Assembly (NCBI GenBank): GCA_947632195.1
Contig: CANROE010000014.1
Coordinates: 1 to 50,683 of the forward strand
Direction of reading: 5' to 3'
Length of the DNA: 50,683 bases
Source: an uncultured Clostridia bacterium
GTDB lineage: Bacteria; Bacillota; Clostridia; Christensenellales; Borkfalkiaceae
Positions 31,856 through 40,285 of this stretch are shown piece by piece. The notes under the pieces are model-generated. The model ran no database searches. It had not been told where the DNA came from and was given only the letters and a program-made list of their open reading frames with translations. The position numbers and the translations under genes are program-made. The first letter of the stretch is position 1. The number at the start of each line of letters is the position of its first letter.

Positions 31856-32509
31856 CTATTGAATAATGTTTAGCTTCATTGTCAGATTTACATAATCCAA
31901 ATCTAAGATACGACAGCTTACTTTGGCTCCTTTTGAAACGACTTTTAAAAAAGCATCCGCTGTTCCCGTTGTAGTAAGCCGAAAAGGTTCTTCGAAAAGC
32001 CTATCGGTACTAAGTGAACCCAAGAGAGATTCGTAGAAAATTGCTTCAAACAGAATGGTAACTTGTTGCTGTGACACATTTCTCACCACGCCTTGAATGG
32101 TATCGCCTTTATGATACAGCATCGAAAATAAGGTTTTTCTTTTTATTTTAACAGGCAATGCTGATACAGAAAGCATAATGTCGCCTAAGGCGGAATCAGA
32201 AACAACCTTGACAAAAATCATATCTCCTTTGCGCAAATGATGAGTAACGATATCAGAATAATCGTTATCAAGGATGGGGACTGATGAGTAAGGCAAGAAA
32301 CCTATTCCGCCACTATTTAACTTAATATAGACACCTTTCTCACTTTCCACTTGACCTTGTTCAAAGGCAATTACTTCTCCTTCCACTACTTGTCCCTTTT
32401 TGAGAAAGATGGACTTTCCTTCTGGAATACCTGACAACTCTCTCTTGCTTGAGGATGTAAATCTCGAAGAGCTGGGAACTGTGTCCCTATTTTTGTTCGA
32501 GAACCTCAC
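31856..32509 (-). CDS. S1-like OB-fold RNA-binding protein
   Basis: A 217-residue protein with a disordered N-terminus (about 30 residues) and two OB-fold segments of S1 type: KGQVVEGEVIAFEQGQV...GIGFLPYSSV (about 38-115) and a weaker copy from KGDTIQGVVRNVSQQQVTIL (about 133-215). S1 domains bind single-stranded RNA or DNA. The start is a GTG at 32509 that overlaps the upstream gene by 23 bases, so translation is probably coupled. It is last in the middle transcription unit. Confidence 0.65.
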   Translation of the reverse strand: MRFSNKNRDTVPSSSRFTSSSKRELSGIPEGKSIFLKKGQVVEGEVIAFEQGQVESEKGVYIKLNSGGIGFLPYSSVPILDNDYSDIVTHHLRKGDMIFVKVVSDSALGDIMLSVSALPVKIKRKTLFSMLYHKGDTIQGVVRNVSQQQVTILFEAIFYESLLGSLSTDRLFEEPFRLTTTGTADAFLKVVSKGAKVSCRILDLDYVNLTMKLNIIQ

Positions 32510-34043
32510 GACGAGACGCGATGATCTCTTTTCTGTTTTCAGTATAAAAGATTCTCAATGCCCTCAAACATAAGGGGTCACCCTTATATGCCGATAAATT
32601 ATATACGTATGATGTCGTTATTTCCGTATCGGGGATAAAAACAGAATAGCCGTTCCACTCTGCTGTAAGACCGCTCTCCCTAAAACCGTTACAAATAGCA
32701 ATAAACTCCTCGCCATTAGCGATATTCTTGAGCTCAGATGGCAACTCCCCGTCCGCATCTATTTGAACAGGATATCCCTCACTTTTGATTTCTTTTGGTG
32801 CAGTCACTTGATCCTTCGAGGTTTTCTTAGGCTGGCGAGGCATTGAAGGAATGGGAGTTTGTATTTCTTCAAGTCCCTTCTCGTCATGTTCATATATCGT
32901 GACCGTGATTTTTTCACCGCTTTTAACATACTTTGATGCAAGTTCCTTTTTGGGCTTATCCTTTTGCGGTTCTTGGAAAAAACGTGAAGATGAATTCGGT
33001 GACATCGTTGGGGATGCTTGGAGTGTGACAACCTCTTGACCTGATGAACGTGCTGGCCCTAAATGCGCAGAAGAAGGTGCCGCCGGTTTTGGCGTTGGAG
33101 AAATGAGCGCCTTGGGCGGCAACTTCGGCGCAGCTTTTTTCTCTTTTACAGCTGTTGAATCAGCTTTAGGTAAGTTGAATTTGCCGCCAGTTGGTATGAT
33201 ATATTTCCCCCAACGGCTGGAAGACAACGCTACTCGTTCCCAATATACTAGCTCCCTCTGTTGCTCTTTTCTTTCCAATTCGGTTAAGTACGGGCTCTTC
33301 ACAAATTCTGTGCATGCAAGATATTGCGTGTATACCCAGGTAAGGTAGTTCCTTACCTCACTTTCAACCTTTGGATTGATTTTTGATTCCCAGTATTTCA
33401 TCATGCTTGATGCGGCTAAAGCGGAGGGTTCTATCATGCAAACAAAAAGCTCTTGGGCATCACGAATGGCATCTGAAGATTGAAGAATTTTAACATGCAT
33501 CGGAGCGATTAGTTTTGCAATCATATTCACAGTCAGCCCTACGTTGGCTTTTTCCTTAGCGGATAATTGTTTTAGGTAGTATTGGGCACGCGCATCTTGA
33601 ATCCGTAGCAATTTAGTGATGAAATCACAGATCAACTTATTGTACCCATGCAAACCAATAAAATGGTCAATATTGCGCTGAAATTGATAATACAATGATT
33701 CGACCGGTATAGGTACCAGGCTATTTACCACAGCCTTGGCAACTTGATCGGATGTTAAGTTACTCCACTCCTCGGGTGGACTAATTTCTAGAACATCCTT
33801 GTCCCACTGTATCTCGCGGATTTTATCGAAAAATCTCGCCGCTGTTCCCTTATGATGTTTGCTAAAATCTTCTATTTCGCTTACAATTACCGATTGTAGT
33901 TCGTTTTTCAACTTCTTCGCTTTAAACGATTCAATCAAGGCTTCTGCTTTATCACCGGTCAATTCGCCGAAAACATTTTCGATAAGACTACCCAAAAAAG
34001 TCGCTACTGCGTTCAATGCAGGCATTAAGAGTTCTGCAACCAT
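32487..34043 (-). CDS. Large unknown protein with Pro-rich linker
   Basis: A 518-residue protein with no family match that I can make. The first 30 residues are hydrophobic and helical (LLMPALNAVATFLGSLIENVFG) but not a clear signal peptide. A helical domain follows to about residue 285. A long Pro/Ser/Lys linker (about 300-425) resembles those joining regulatory modules and offers many Ser/Thr sites for the operon's kinase. The last 90 residues form a compact alpha/beta domain (DADGELPSELKNIANGEEF...). The ribosome site GAGGAGGAAG is strong. It could be the central scaffold or phosphorylation target; that is inference. Confidence 0.6.
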   Translation of the reverse strand: MVAELLMPALNAVATFLGSLIENVFGELTGDKAEALIESFKAKKLKNELQSVIVSEIEDFSKHHKGTAARFFDKIREIQWDKDVLEISPPEEWSNLTSDQVAKAVVNSLVPIPVESLYYQFQRNIDHFIGLHGYNKLICDFITKLLRIQDARAQYYLKQLSAKEKANVGLTVNMIAKLIAPMHVKILQSSDAIRDAQELFVCMIEPSALAASSMMKYWESKINPKVESEVRNYLTWVYTQYLACTEFVKSPYLTELERKEQQRELVYWERVALSSSRWGKYIIPTGGKFNLPKADSTAVKEKKAAPKLPPKALISPTPKPAAPSSAHLGPARSSGQEVVTLQASPTMSPNSSSRFFQEPQKDKPKKELASKYVKSGEKITVTIYEHDEKGLEEIQTPIPSMPRQPKKTSKDQVTAPKEIKSEGYPVQIDADGELPSELKNIANGEEFIAICNGFRESGLTAEWNGYSVFIPDTEITTSYVYNLSAYKGDPLCLRALRIFYTENRKEIIASRREVLEQK

Positions 34044-34063
34044 AATTCTTCCTCCTCGTTTTT

Positions 34064-34408
34064 CTATTTTTCGAACACAAGCAGATCTTCAAGCTTGTCT
34101 ATTCTGCAAAGGCGGCAATAGAAAATCAAAAATTCAATATCCGGAAGAGTTCGACCCGTCTCCCAATTTGCCACCTGACTTCCCGACACGCCCATGATTT
34201 TCCCAAGTTCGGGCTGGCTGATGTCCTCTTCCTCAAAGTCTTCAGCCTCGCACAGGTCACAATCTACGCCATCGCACATCTTCTTGCTCCTATGAAGATG
34301 CAACTCATGACAGACATAACGGTGCAAATAAATATTATATTTGCGGAGGCGTTGTAGCCGCTCGCCCGTTGCGCGTTGATCTACTATAACAAAATCAATG
34401 TGTTCCAT
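34064..34408 (-). CDS. XRE-type regulator with Cys/His-rich insert
   Basis: A 114-residue Cro/C1-type protein. The HTH core (ISQPELGKIMGVSGSQVANW, about residues 63-82) is preceded by an insert of about 40 residues between helix 1 and helix 2 that contains C33, C45, C50 and C53 with several His (CHELHLHRSKKMC, then DCDLC) and an acidic stretch. It may bind a metal or sense redox. The ATG at 34408 has AAGGAAG upstream. It has its own consensus promoter and heads the middle unit of the block, so it is the likely controller of the system. Confidence 0.75.
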   Translation of the reverse strand: MEHIDFVIVDQRATGERLQRLRKYNIYLHRYVCHELHLHRSKKMCDGVDCDLCEAEDFEEEDISQPELGKIMGVSGSQVANWETGRTLPDIEFLIFYCRLCRIDKLEDLLVFEK

Positions 34409-34439
34409 AAAGTTTTTCTTCCTTGTGTAATCGGAGAAT

Positions 34440-34468
34440 ATTATAACATGTAAATGCTCTTTTTGCAA
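34440..34468 (-). promoter_or_regulatory. Promoter of the XRE-led middle unit
   Basis: TTGCAA, 17 bases, TATAAT on the minus strand, 32 bases before the XRE start and overlapping nothing coding. Confidence 0.85.
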
Positions 34469-34483
34469 GATTTTTGCCAAATT

Positions 34484-35329
34484 TTAACTGCTTTGATAGA
34501 CCTCACACAATTTGGCAAAAACCTCGGAGGCAATTTTGCGGGGCGTACTACTGCTGAAAACTTCGGATATGGATTCGGCAACGAGCTCTTGCGGAGAAGT
34601 CAAGGCATAGCCGCTGAGCCCGCTTTCGATCTCCTCCGCTGAATACTGTTCCAAAAATCTTTTCCCCGTTTCGGAGGACGTAAAATGACAAACGGCATCC
34701 ATGATATGACCGATTTCATGATAGGCGACCGACTCGAATGTGTTACAGCCCTTTGGGTGGAAACCGATTTGCTCATTCTTTCGGAGATTTGCAATTGTAT
34801 CAAGATAAGCATAATCCTTATAGTCGGTACTATCGAACAGGAGACCATTGCAACACCCTCCCAAAGAGGCAAAGGCGGCAAGGGAAATATTTGCCTCTTC
34901 CCAAAGTTCCTTGCAAAGTTCAAGTCCGAACCCCCCAAGCGCCTTTGCGTTTTCCGTGCTCAAAATATGTTGCAGACCAAGGGATCGCACACATTCCCAG
35001 TCCCCTTCGCTCATCTTGCGCAGTAGTCTCTCATATCCCCCATATGAGCCGACATAATTGATTCGACCGACGATCTTCGGAAACTGATAAATAGCCCTCG
35101 TTAAAATGCGCATGATCTTTCTTGCGCTATAGGGGGCGAATGCCGAGAGATCGATGATATCGCAAAACCCATATTGCTCGGCAATCGCTTCCAATTCCTG
35201 TACTGTAGTTGCCTCGTCGATTTTATGATAAATGATATCTGAGCTGCAACGTTTGTAAAACTCCCGATTTAGCCGCGCATTCAACATGCTGTTTTGAGCA
35301 TCACTCAATTCAATTTCAAGCTGTTTCAT
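34484..35329 (-). CDS. HExxH metallopeptidase, paralogue B
   Basis: A 281-residue protein, clearly paralogous to the gene at 26705-27541 along its whole length. Shared blocks include GRxNYVGSY, FGxELCKELW, CNGLLFDS and RKNEQIGFHPKGC, then the zinc site HEIGH (H204, E205, H208), with E248/E252 as candidate third ligands. The paralogues sit at the ends of two different transcription units of one block, so the duplication is old enough to have diverged at roughly half of positions but is still kept. It follows the PP2C gene by 7 bases. Confidence 0.75.
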   Translation of the reverse strand: MKQLEIELSDAQNSMLNARLNREFYKRCSSDIIYHKIDEATTVQELEAIAEQYGFCDIIDLSAFAPYSARKIMRILTRAIYQFPKIVGRINYVGSYGGYERLLRKMSEGDWECVRSLGLQHILSTENAKALGGFGLELCKELWEEANISLAAFASLGGCCNGLLFDSTDYKDYAYLDTIANLRKNEQIGFHPKGCNTFESVAYHEIGHIMDAVCHFTSSETGKRFLEQYSAEEIESGLSGYALTSPQELVAESISEVFSSSTPRKIASEVFAKLCEVYQSS

Positions 35330-35336
35330 GGATTAT

Positions 35337-37310
35337 CTATTTGTATTCCTCTTCAAGCTCATGAATCTGCCGCTCCAAATCTTCAAGAAAGGAGTCCGGA
35401 TCCCGATGCAGTCTGCAGCAGTTGCGGAATTTTTGCAATCGCGTGGCATTGTAAAAAGGATCTATCAACGAACTCTCGCGGTAGTGCTGAGCCAAGCAAT
35501 CGGCGATTGAACACACGACTTCTGTTTTTTTACTGTTTAGAATGGCAAGCGCCGTCTTTACCGTTTCCTCATGAAGTTCTTCCGGAGTTTTGGGCTCTAC
35601 ATCCTTCCATCCGCATTCAATCAAAAACTTCCCCTCAAAAATAACTTTTGCCAATGCGGGTGACTCTTTGACCAAAATAATATATTCATCCAAACGTGCA
35701 TTCAGATTTGCTTCGGCTTGTTTCAAATTCTCCTTCCACTCTTCACATCTTTCTGCCATTTCTTGCTGTTCGCTTTCGAGTTTCATTGCGTTCTCGTGTA
35801 GCGTTCCGACAGCTTCTTTAATGGTAGGAATTACCGAGCTGAACTCTTGCGTCTCCAACAGATGCGCGATGGATTTTTGTAGCGATTCGATTTCACTTGC
35901 AAGATTTTCAGCATCCGTCCGTATACGATCCATTTTTTGTTGTTCGTAGCGAGGCAGATTCTTCTTCCCTTTCTGCGCAGATTCTGCTGTGCTGAGAATG
36001 GCGTTATAAATTGCTTTAATCTTTTTATACTCTTTTGTGGGTAACCACTTGTGTTTATGAAAAAATCGGGGAGAACGCAAAATCTCGTCGGGGTTCTCCC
36101 TATACCGATACAATGTCTCTCGCAATTTTGTAAGATTTATTTCTCTTTGCGCATTGGTTGCCGCCAAGAAAGCATTCGAAGCAGATTGCTTTGCATCCTC
36201 GACTGTCTGCATAAACTGCGGAGTGAAGCAAATATCCTGTTCCCCGTCCAAATAGCACGCTATCAAAGTTTTCAAAATCGCATCGAGCTTATCGGCAGTT
36301 CGGGAACGGATATAACTCATTGCTTCTTCAACAGAGCTGTTTTTCACTTCGAGTTCGTCTTTGCGGTCACAAAGATCTTTCCATACTTCTTCGATATACT
36401 GCGCGCGTTCTCCGAAATAGAGTTGCATACTCTCATAATCGGCAAAACCGAATGCGGCAAAAGCCATAGTCGTGTCATCAGCATGAATTTTTTCATAATT
36501 GGCTTGGAGCTTGGAGCAGAGTTCTTCCACGGAACCACAATCGGTCATAGCAGAAAGCAACATGTACTCCAGCCCAAAATGATCGTGCGGCTCAAAGGGA
36601 TCAAACGTCCCGTCGCTGACTGCAAAAAGTGCGCACGGTTTAGGCAAGGTCACCTTCTTGTAATGCAAAATCGTGCGAACATCTCCGGCATAAAAGAGAT
36701 TGGTAATTGCGCCTGATGCATCCTCATCGTCCTCTGAAAGCGGTTTTACGCCCTCTTTCGTCAAAACATAGCAACGGGAATCGCCCGCCCATATTGCTTC
36801 TGCAGTAACAACTTCTTCGTCTTCCGCATACTTTATTGCCGCCAACGTAGTAGGAAGTAACCGTTGATTTCCGTATTTCCCCATAGAAAGCGAAAAATGC
36901 TGCGCCGTGCATTCAAGACCCTTCCCGATAAATTCGGAAAGCTCTTTCCGTACACGTTCTTCACCCAAATTGCCCAAACGAAATTCATCAATGTTTGTCA
37001 TAGCGTAGACAAAACGAGCAATGACGATGCGGGAAGCCCAAAGTGCGGATGTGTCCGGTGCACCGTCCGTCACGAGCCGCATCCATTGTTTGAGCGCATC
37101 TTCCATGCCATTTTTATTTCGGAAATCGCCGTATGCCGCTTTATAAAACGCGTTTTCGGGATCTCCGAAATTTTCCCATGCGATATGATGGACTGCCGAA
37201 CCCGCTCCGCCGAGTCCGTCTGCGACGGCCAAAAGGGAATCGCCGACATAAGGTTCCGCATCCTCGCCTTTCAATATTGAATAAAATGTAAAATCGGTTT
37301 TCTGATTCAT
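35337..37310 (-). CDS. PP2C-type protein phosphatase with coiled-coil tail
   Basis: A 657-residue protein. Residues 1 to about 300 form a PP2C/PPM phosphatase: metal-binding D31-G32 in AVADGLGGAG, WAGDSRCYVL, AVSDGTFD and HADDTTMAF, covering the conserved Asp residues. The last 300 or so residues are charged and coiled-coil-rich. It removes phosphate from Ser/Thr, presumably reversing the adjacent kinase, whose gene overlaps it by 4 bases (ATGA). With the vWA gene upstream this forms the vWA-kinase-PP2C set known as the TerY-P triad in Ter-type stress systems. Confidence 0.85.
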   Translation of the reverse strand: MNQKTDFTFYSILKGEDAEPYVGDSLLAVADGLGGAGSAVHHIAWENFGDPENAFYKAAYGDFRNKNGMEDALKQWMRLVTDGAPDTSALWASRIVIARFVYAMTNIDEFRLGNLGEERVRKELSEFIGKGLECTAQHFSLSMGKYGNQRLLPTTLAAIKYAEDEEVVTAEAIWAGDSRCYVLTKEGVKPLSEDDEDASGAITNLFYAGDVRTILHYKKVTLPKPCALFAVSDGTFDPFEPHDHFGLEYMLLSAMTDCGSVEELCSKLQANYEKIHADDTTMAFAAFGFADYESMQLYFGERAQYIEEVWKDLCDRKDELEVKNSSVEEAMSYIRSRTADKLDAILKTLIACYLDGEQDICFTPQFMQTVEDAKQSASNAFLAATNAQREINLTKLRETLYRYRENPDEILRSPRFFHKHKWLPTKEYKKIKAIYNAILSTAESAQKGKKNLPRYEQQKMDRIRTDAENLASEIESLQKSIAHLLETQEFSSVIPTIKEAVGTLHENAMKLESEQQEMAERCEEWKENLKQAEANLNARLDEYIILVKESPALAKVIFEGKFLIECGWKDVEPKTPEELHEETVKTALAILNSKKTEVVCSIADCLAQHYRESSLIDPFYNATRLQKFRNCCRLHRDPDSFLEDLERQIHELEEEYK

Positions 37311-38878
37311 TTTTTGATAAACCCCAGGAGTCTCATGTTATTGACCGAGACATTCTCATTCGTCCTGTTTTTTCCGTCTCTCGTTTCGTCATAGACAATT
37401 TTATAGCGATGCTCTCCAGCTATTTCTACACGCGAAATATCCTTCACGCCGAGCAACGCCATATTCTCAACGCAATACTCCGACCCGTGTTCAGGCCAAG
37501 GCTTGTCCGTTTTAATCTCGCTCCTTTTGGGAATCGCCAAGCCTTCTTCAATAAGCTGTTTACAGCTTTTGTCTACGGAACGTCCGTTCGGATCCGTAAC
37601 TTTGTACCCTTTTTTGAATAAGCCTTTGTTGCGCTCTATTTTCGTACACCCTTTCTTTATAATCACATCGGCTTGCGCAAAATCAATACGGTCATCTTCC
37701 CAAGGCTCATCGATGATCGGTTCCAGCCACTTCGCATACCCTTCCGCGCAAAGTTCTTCCACGGAGAGTCGGCGCTCTTTACCGTCTTTCTCCCGCACGA
37801 GATATTTCAAACCCGCGCTTCCGTTTCCTTCATTGATCCGTTTGAAAGAAACCAACCCTTTCGTCTTCAAGGTTGCGACCTTGTAAAGTTCTGCGACTGC
37901 GATGTGAGTTGACCAGAGCTCCGTTTCAAATACTCTCCCATCGCCGCCTTTCAGATATTCGGAAGAAATTTCAAGCTCGTCATTCAATACTTCGAGTACT
38001 TGTTTTGCGGTGGGGCGAGCTTTCGTATCCTTAGCGAGCATCCAGTTCAAAAGAGAGATAAAGGTTGCTTCATGCGCAGGACCGATTTTGAAATCGAATT
38101 TTTTTCTCAGAGTAATCTCTTTACCGAGATAAACAGCGGCGCCAACCGTTGCTCGCTCTATAGAAGTGGCGGGAAATGCACCCGTCCACCAGCGATGAAA
38201 TACGATTGCAAGCGAAAAAATGTCGGTTGCGGGTGTGATCGTTTCTTTACGAGCCGCCCCTTCATCCGATCCATAGAGCAACACTTCGGGACTTTGATAT
38301 CCCTCGGAACCGCCGATATTTTCCCAATCGGGAATGTCGTCGACCGTGTAAGCGGAATCAAAATCAATGATATAGGGAATGTATCTTCCCCCCTCTTCTC
38401 TTATCGGAAGATTTTTTTCCTTCAGGTCGCCGTGAATTACTCCACAGGCATGCAATTTTGCAAGCGCGGCCGTAGCGCTTCTTGTCATCGCCAGAAATTG
38501 ATCTCGATCAAGCACGGTAAAATCACTGTCATCGGAAAGAAAATCCGAAAGGAACGGCGTTACAGTGACAAATTTTCCTTCCTCATCCCAAAAGTTATAT
38601 TTTTCCGCTATGATATGATCGGAAAGTGTCAAAGAAGCCATATGACGTTTTAGGGCTTTTTGCTTTTCCGAAAGCGCGTGCGCCTTCTGTTGATATTGCC
38701 GCTTGACAGAAACGGGCAATTCTGAGGAGGGATAGCGGACATGGATGTTCCGCTTCACAAAGTATGGCGTGCCGTCTTTTTCGGCCACGATATATTCACC
38801 GTTACCGGTCGTTCTCCACTTGATAGAGGTATCCGAGAAAAAATCCTCGGATACCTTGTATTCTTTATGATAGATCAC
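37307..38878 (-). CDS. Ser/Thr protein kinase of the triad
   Basis: A 523-residue kinase. Residues about 25-290 hold the kinase fold: likely ATP-binding Lys K42 (YFVKRNI), catalytic loop VIHGDLKEKN (His149, Gly150, Asp151, Asn156; HGD rather than HRD), metal-binding DFD at 172-174 in place of DFG, and SPE in place of APE. The C-terminal 220 residues contain two to three repeats of a small module (SVEELCAEGYAKW..., SVDKSCKQLIEEGLA) that may bind the target. There is no membrane segment. The start is a GTG at 38878 with GAGG upstream, 22 bases after the vWA stop. Confidence 0.85.
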   Translation of the reverse strand: MIYHKEYKVSEDFFSDTSIKWRTTGNGEYIVAEKDGTPYFVKRNIHVRYPSSELPVSVKRQYQQKAHALSEKQKALKRHMASLTLSDHIIAEKYNFWDEEGKFVTVTPFLSDFLSDDSDFTVLDRDQFLAMTRSATAALAKLHACGVIHGDLKEKNLPIREEGGRYIPYIIDFDSAYTVDDIPDWENIGGSEGYQSPEVLLYGSDEGAARKETITPATDIFSLAIVFHRWWTGAFPATSIERATVGAAVYLGKEITLRKKFDFKIGPAHEATFISLLNWMLAKDTKARPTAKQVLEVLNDELEISSEYLKGGDGRVFETELWSTHIAVAELYKVATLKTKGLVSFKRINEGNGSAGLKYLVREKDGKERRLSVEELCAEGYAKWLEPIIDEPWEDDRIDFAQADVIIKKGCTKIERNKGLFKKGYKVTDPNGRSVDKSCKQLIEEGLAIPKRSEIKTDKPWPEHGSEYCVENMALLGVKDISRVEIAGEHRYKIVYDETRDGKNRTNENVSVNNMRLLGFIKK

Positions 38879-38900
38879 AGCTGTTGCCTCGCATCAGATG

Positions 38901-39602
38901 TCATGCATTACTTGCGGAAGCGGCAAGAATTTTAATGATATCCTTAAAATCGATTTCGCCAAGGCCGTCTGACATATTGACCGGTTCGAAAATGCTCCTG
39001 TTTAGATGTGCATTCAGCTCCTGGTATTTGGTGTTTGCCGGAGCGAAAATCACAAGACGCTTATTTCTTTCGCGAAGCTTCAACGTCTCATCCTGTCCGA
39101 CGCACGCCCATGTTTCAAAGAACTTGTCTTCGTTGACCATGTTGTCGGGATAGCCTTCGCAACCGCTCCGCTCTTGCAGATCAAGCGCATCCGCATCGCT
39201 GAAAAGCACGATCACCTGTCTGTCTTTGGGACCGGTCGTAAAATCCGAGCGCATCGCACGATAGAGAGCTTCCATGCCGTTTTCGGGCGCGTCGCCACCG
39301 CCGTGCGCCGTGACGCCCGCCATGAACTCATCGAAATCCGCGTTGTCGGCGGGGAGTTCGAAAAAGGCACTCTCTTCTATCGCATCCTCACCCTCGCTCT
39401 TGTAGTCACGGAACACGATGACCTTTACGCGCATAGAATCGATCTCGCTTCCGAGGTCTGTCATCGCGCTGACAAACTCAAGATGAAACTTTCTTGCGTT
39501 TCTCTTCACTCCCTCGATACAGGGGCTCATGCTACCCGTTCCGTCAATGCAGAACACAACGTCGATGTTGCGTTTCGTGCCGAAAATGTTAGCTCCTTCC
39601 AT
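38901..39602 (-). CDS. vWA-domain protein, TerY-like
   Basis: A 233-residue protein that is one von Willebrand A domain. The MIDAS is D20-x-T22-x-S24 (CIDGTGSM), followed by Thr/Asp loops (HGGGDAPENG near residue 104) and VLFSDADAL. TerY-like stand-alone vWA proteins dock metal ions or partners. It opens the first transcription unit and is followed by the kinase and PP2C genes. The start may be the ATG at 39602 or a GTG five codons upstream that directly abuts AAGGA; I prefer the ATG. Confidence 0.88.
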   Translation of the reverse strand: MEGANIFGTKRNIDVVFCIDGTGSMSPCIEGVKRNARKFHLEFVSAMTDLGSEIDSMRVKVIVFRDYKSEGEDAIEESAFFELPADNADFDEFMAGVTAHGGGDAPENGMEALYRAMRSDFTTGPKDRQVIVLFSDADALDLQERSGCEGYPDNMVNEDKFFETWACVGQDETLKLRERNKRLVIFAPANTKYQELNAHLNRSIFEPVNMSDGLGEIDFKDIIKILAASASNA

Positions 39603-39633
39603 TGTTACTAAAAACACTCCTTAAAATTTTTTT

Positions 39634-39650
39634 CGAAGGCTTTTCCTTCG
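39634..39650. promoter_or_regulatory. Leader hairpin of the vWA unit
   Basis: CGAAGGC and TCCTTCG form a small hairpin between the promoter and the ribosome site. Confidence 0.4.
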
Positions 39651-39661
39651 TTTGTGTTTAT

Positions 39662-39691
39662 ATTATAAACCGAGGTATGACCGCTCTACAA
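39662..39691 (-). promoter_or_regulatory. Promoter of the vWA/kinase/PP2C unit
   Basis: TTGTAG, 18 bases, TATAAT on the minus strand, about 60 bases before the vWA start. The -35 is weak, which suits regulated expression. Confidence 0.6.
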
Positions 39692-39739
39692 CAGCAAAAA
39701 ACCGCTGAAACTGCATCCTTTCCTTACGGAAATGCACGA

Positions 39740-39760
39740 GTGTTGTAATTTTTACAACAC
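39740..39760. promoter_or_regulatory. Operator-like palindrome upstream of the triad
   Basis: GTGTTGTAA-TTT-TTACAACAC is a perfect 9-bp inverted repeat with a 3-base centre, about 50 bases upstream of the -35. The surrounding 39692-40060 stretch has no gene; it also holds a second hairpin ATCCGACTT/AAGTCGGAT at about 39889-39910. Confidence 0.5.
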
Positions 39761-40060
39761 AGAAAAGAAACATTTTTATTCAAAATTAAACTGTACAATC
39801 ATAATATGTTAATGAAATTTCTTCAAATAAAATTTACGTTTCTTCATCAAGCGACGTATTCATCCCGTGGTTTTCTTTGTGACAGAAAATCCGACTTGAA
39901 AAAGTCGGATCAAAAAGGATATTAAGAAGTTTTTCGGGTGGCGATATTCAAAATTTTTTAGGTTGGGGTAAGTTTGGGGCACGGGACAGGAGATACAACA
40001 TATATGTATTTCTATCATCATAGAGCACTATATATTGTGCATCTCAAAACCTTCATTGGC

Positions 40061-40083
40061 TTCAAATCCCGTCGCCTCGACCA
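40061..40083 (+). repeat. attR: copy of the tRNA-Pro 3' end
   Basis: A 23-base exact copy of 19525-19547, lacking the tRNA 5' half. It marks the right end of the island. Confidence 0.85.
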
Positions 40084-40118
40084 ATAGGACGGATTTCCTT
40101 TCGGAAGTCCGTCCTATT
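40083..40118 (+). terminator. Former chromosomal terminator of tRNA-Pro
   Basis: AATAGGACGGA and TCCGTCCTATT close a 16-bp hairpin that begins directly at the CCA copy. Before integration it would have stood right behind tRNA-Pro. Confidence 0.65.
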
Positions 40119-40285
40119 GCATGATGTGGTGTGTGTCCACGGCCTCTTTCGGCACGAACCAAGAATATTTAAAGGCTCCCGAAAAAGATTGCAAAACAAG
40201 ATTTTTCGGGAAGAGGAGCAACAACGGAGCGCACTTGCGCTTTGGGCAAAGCACGAAGCGCTCAAAGCGGAGTTTGTTGCGACGA

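Larger units (their letters stand above)
19525..40083. mobile_element. 20.5-kb integrative island in tRNA-Pro
   Basis: The 3' end of tRNA-Pro (19525-19547) is repeated exactly at 40061-40083. Just inside the left end is a tyrosine integrase gene. The interior is lower in GC than the flanks and holds a RiPP cassette, a membrane/ATPase-like pair and the vWA/kinase/phosphatase block. No relaxase, mating-pair genes, capsid or terminase genes are visible, so the island is integrative but probably not self-transmissible, or depends on a helper. Direct repeats plus an adjacent integrase at a tRNA 3' end is the established signature of such elements. Confidence 0.85.
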
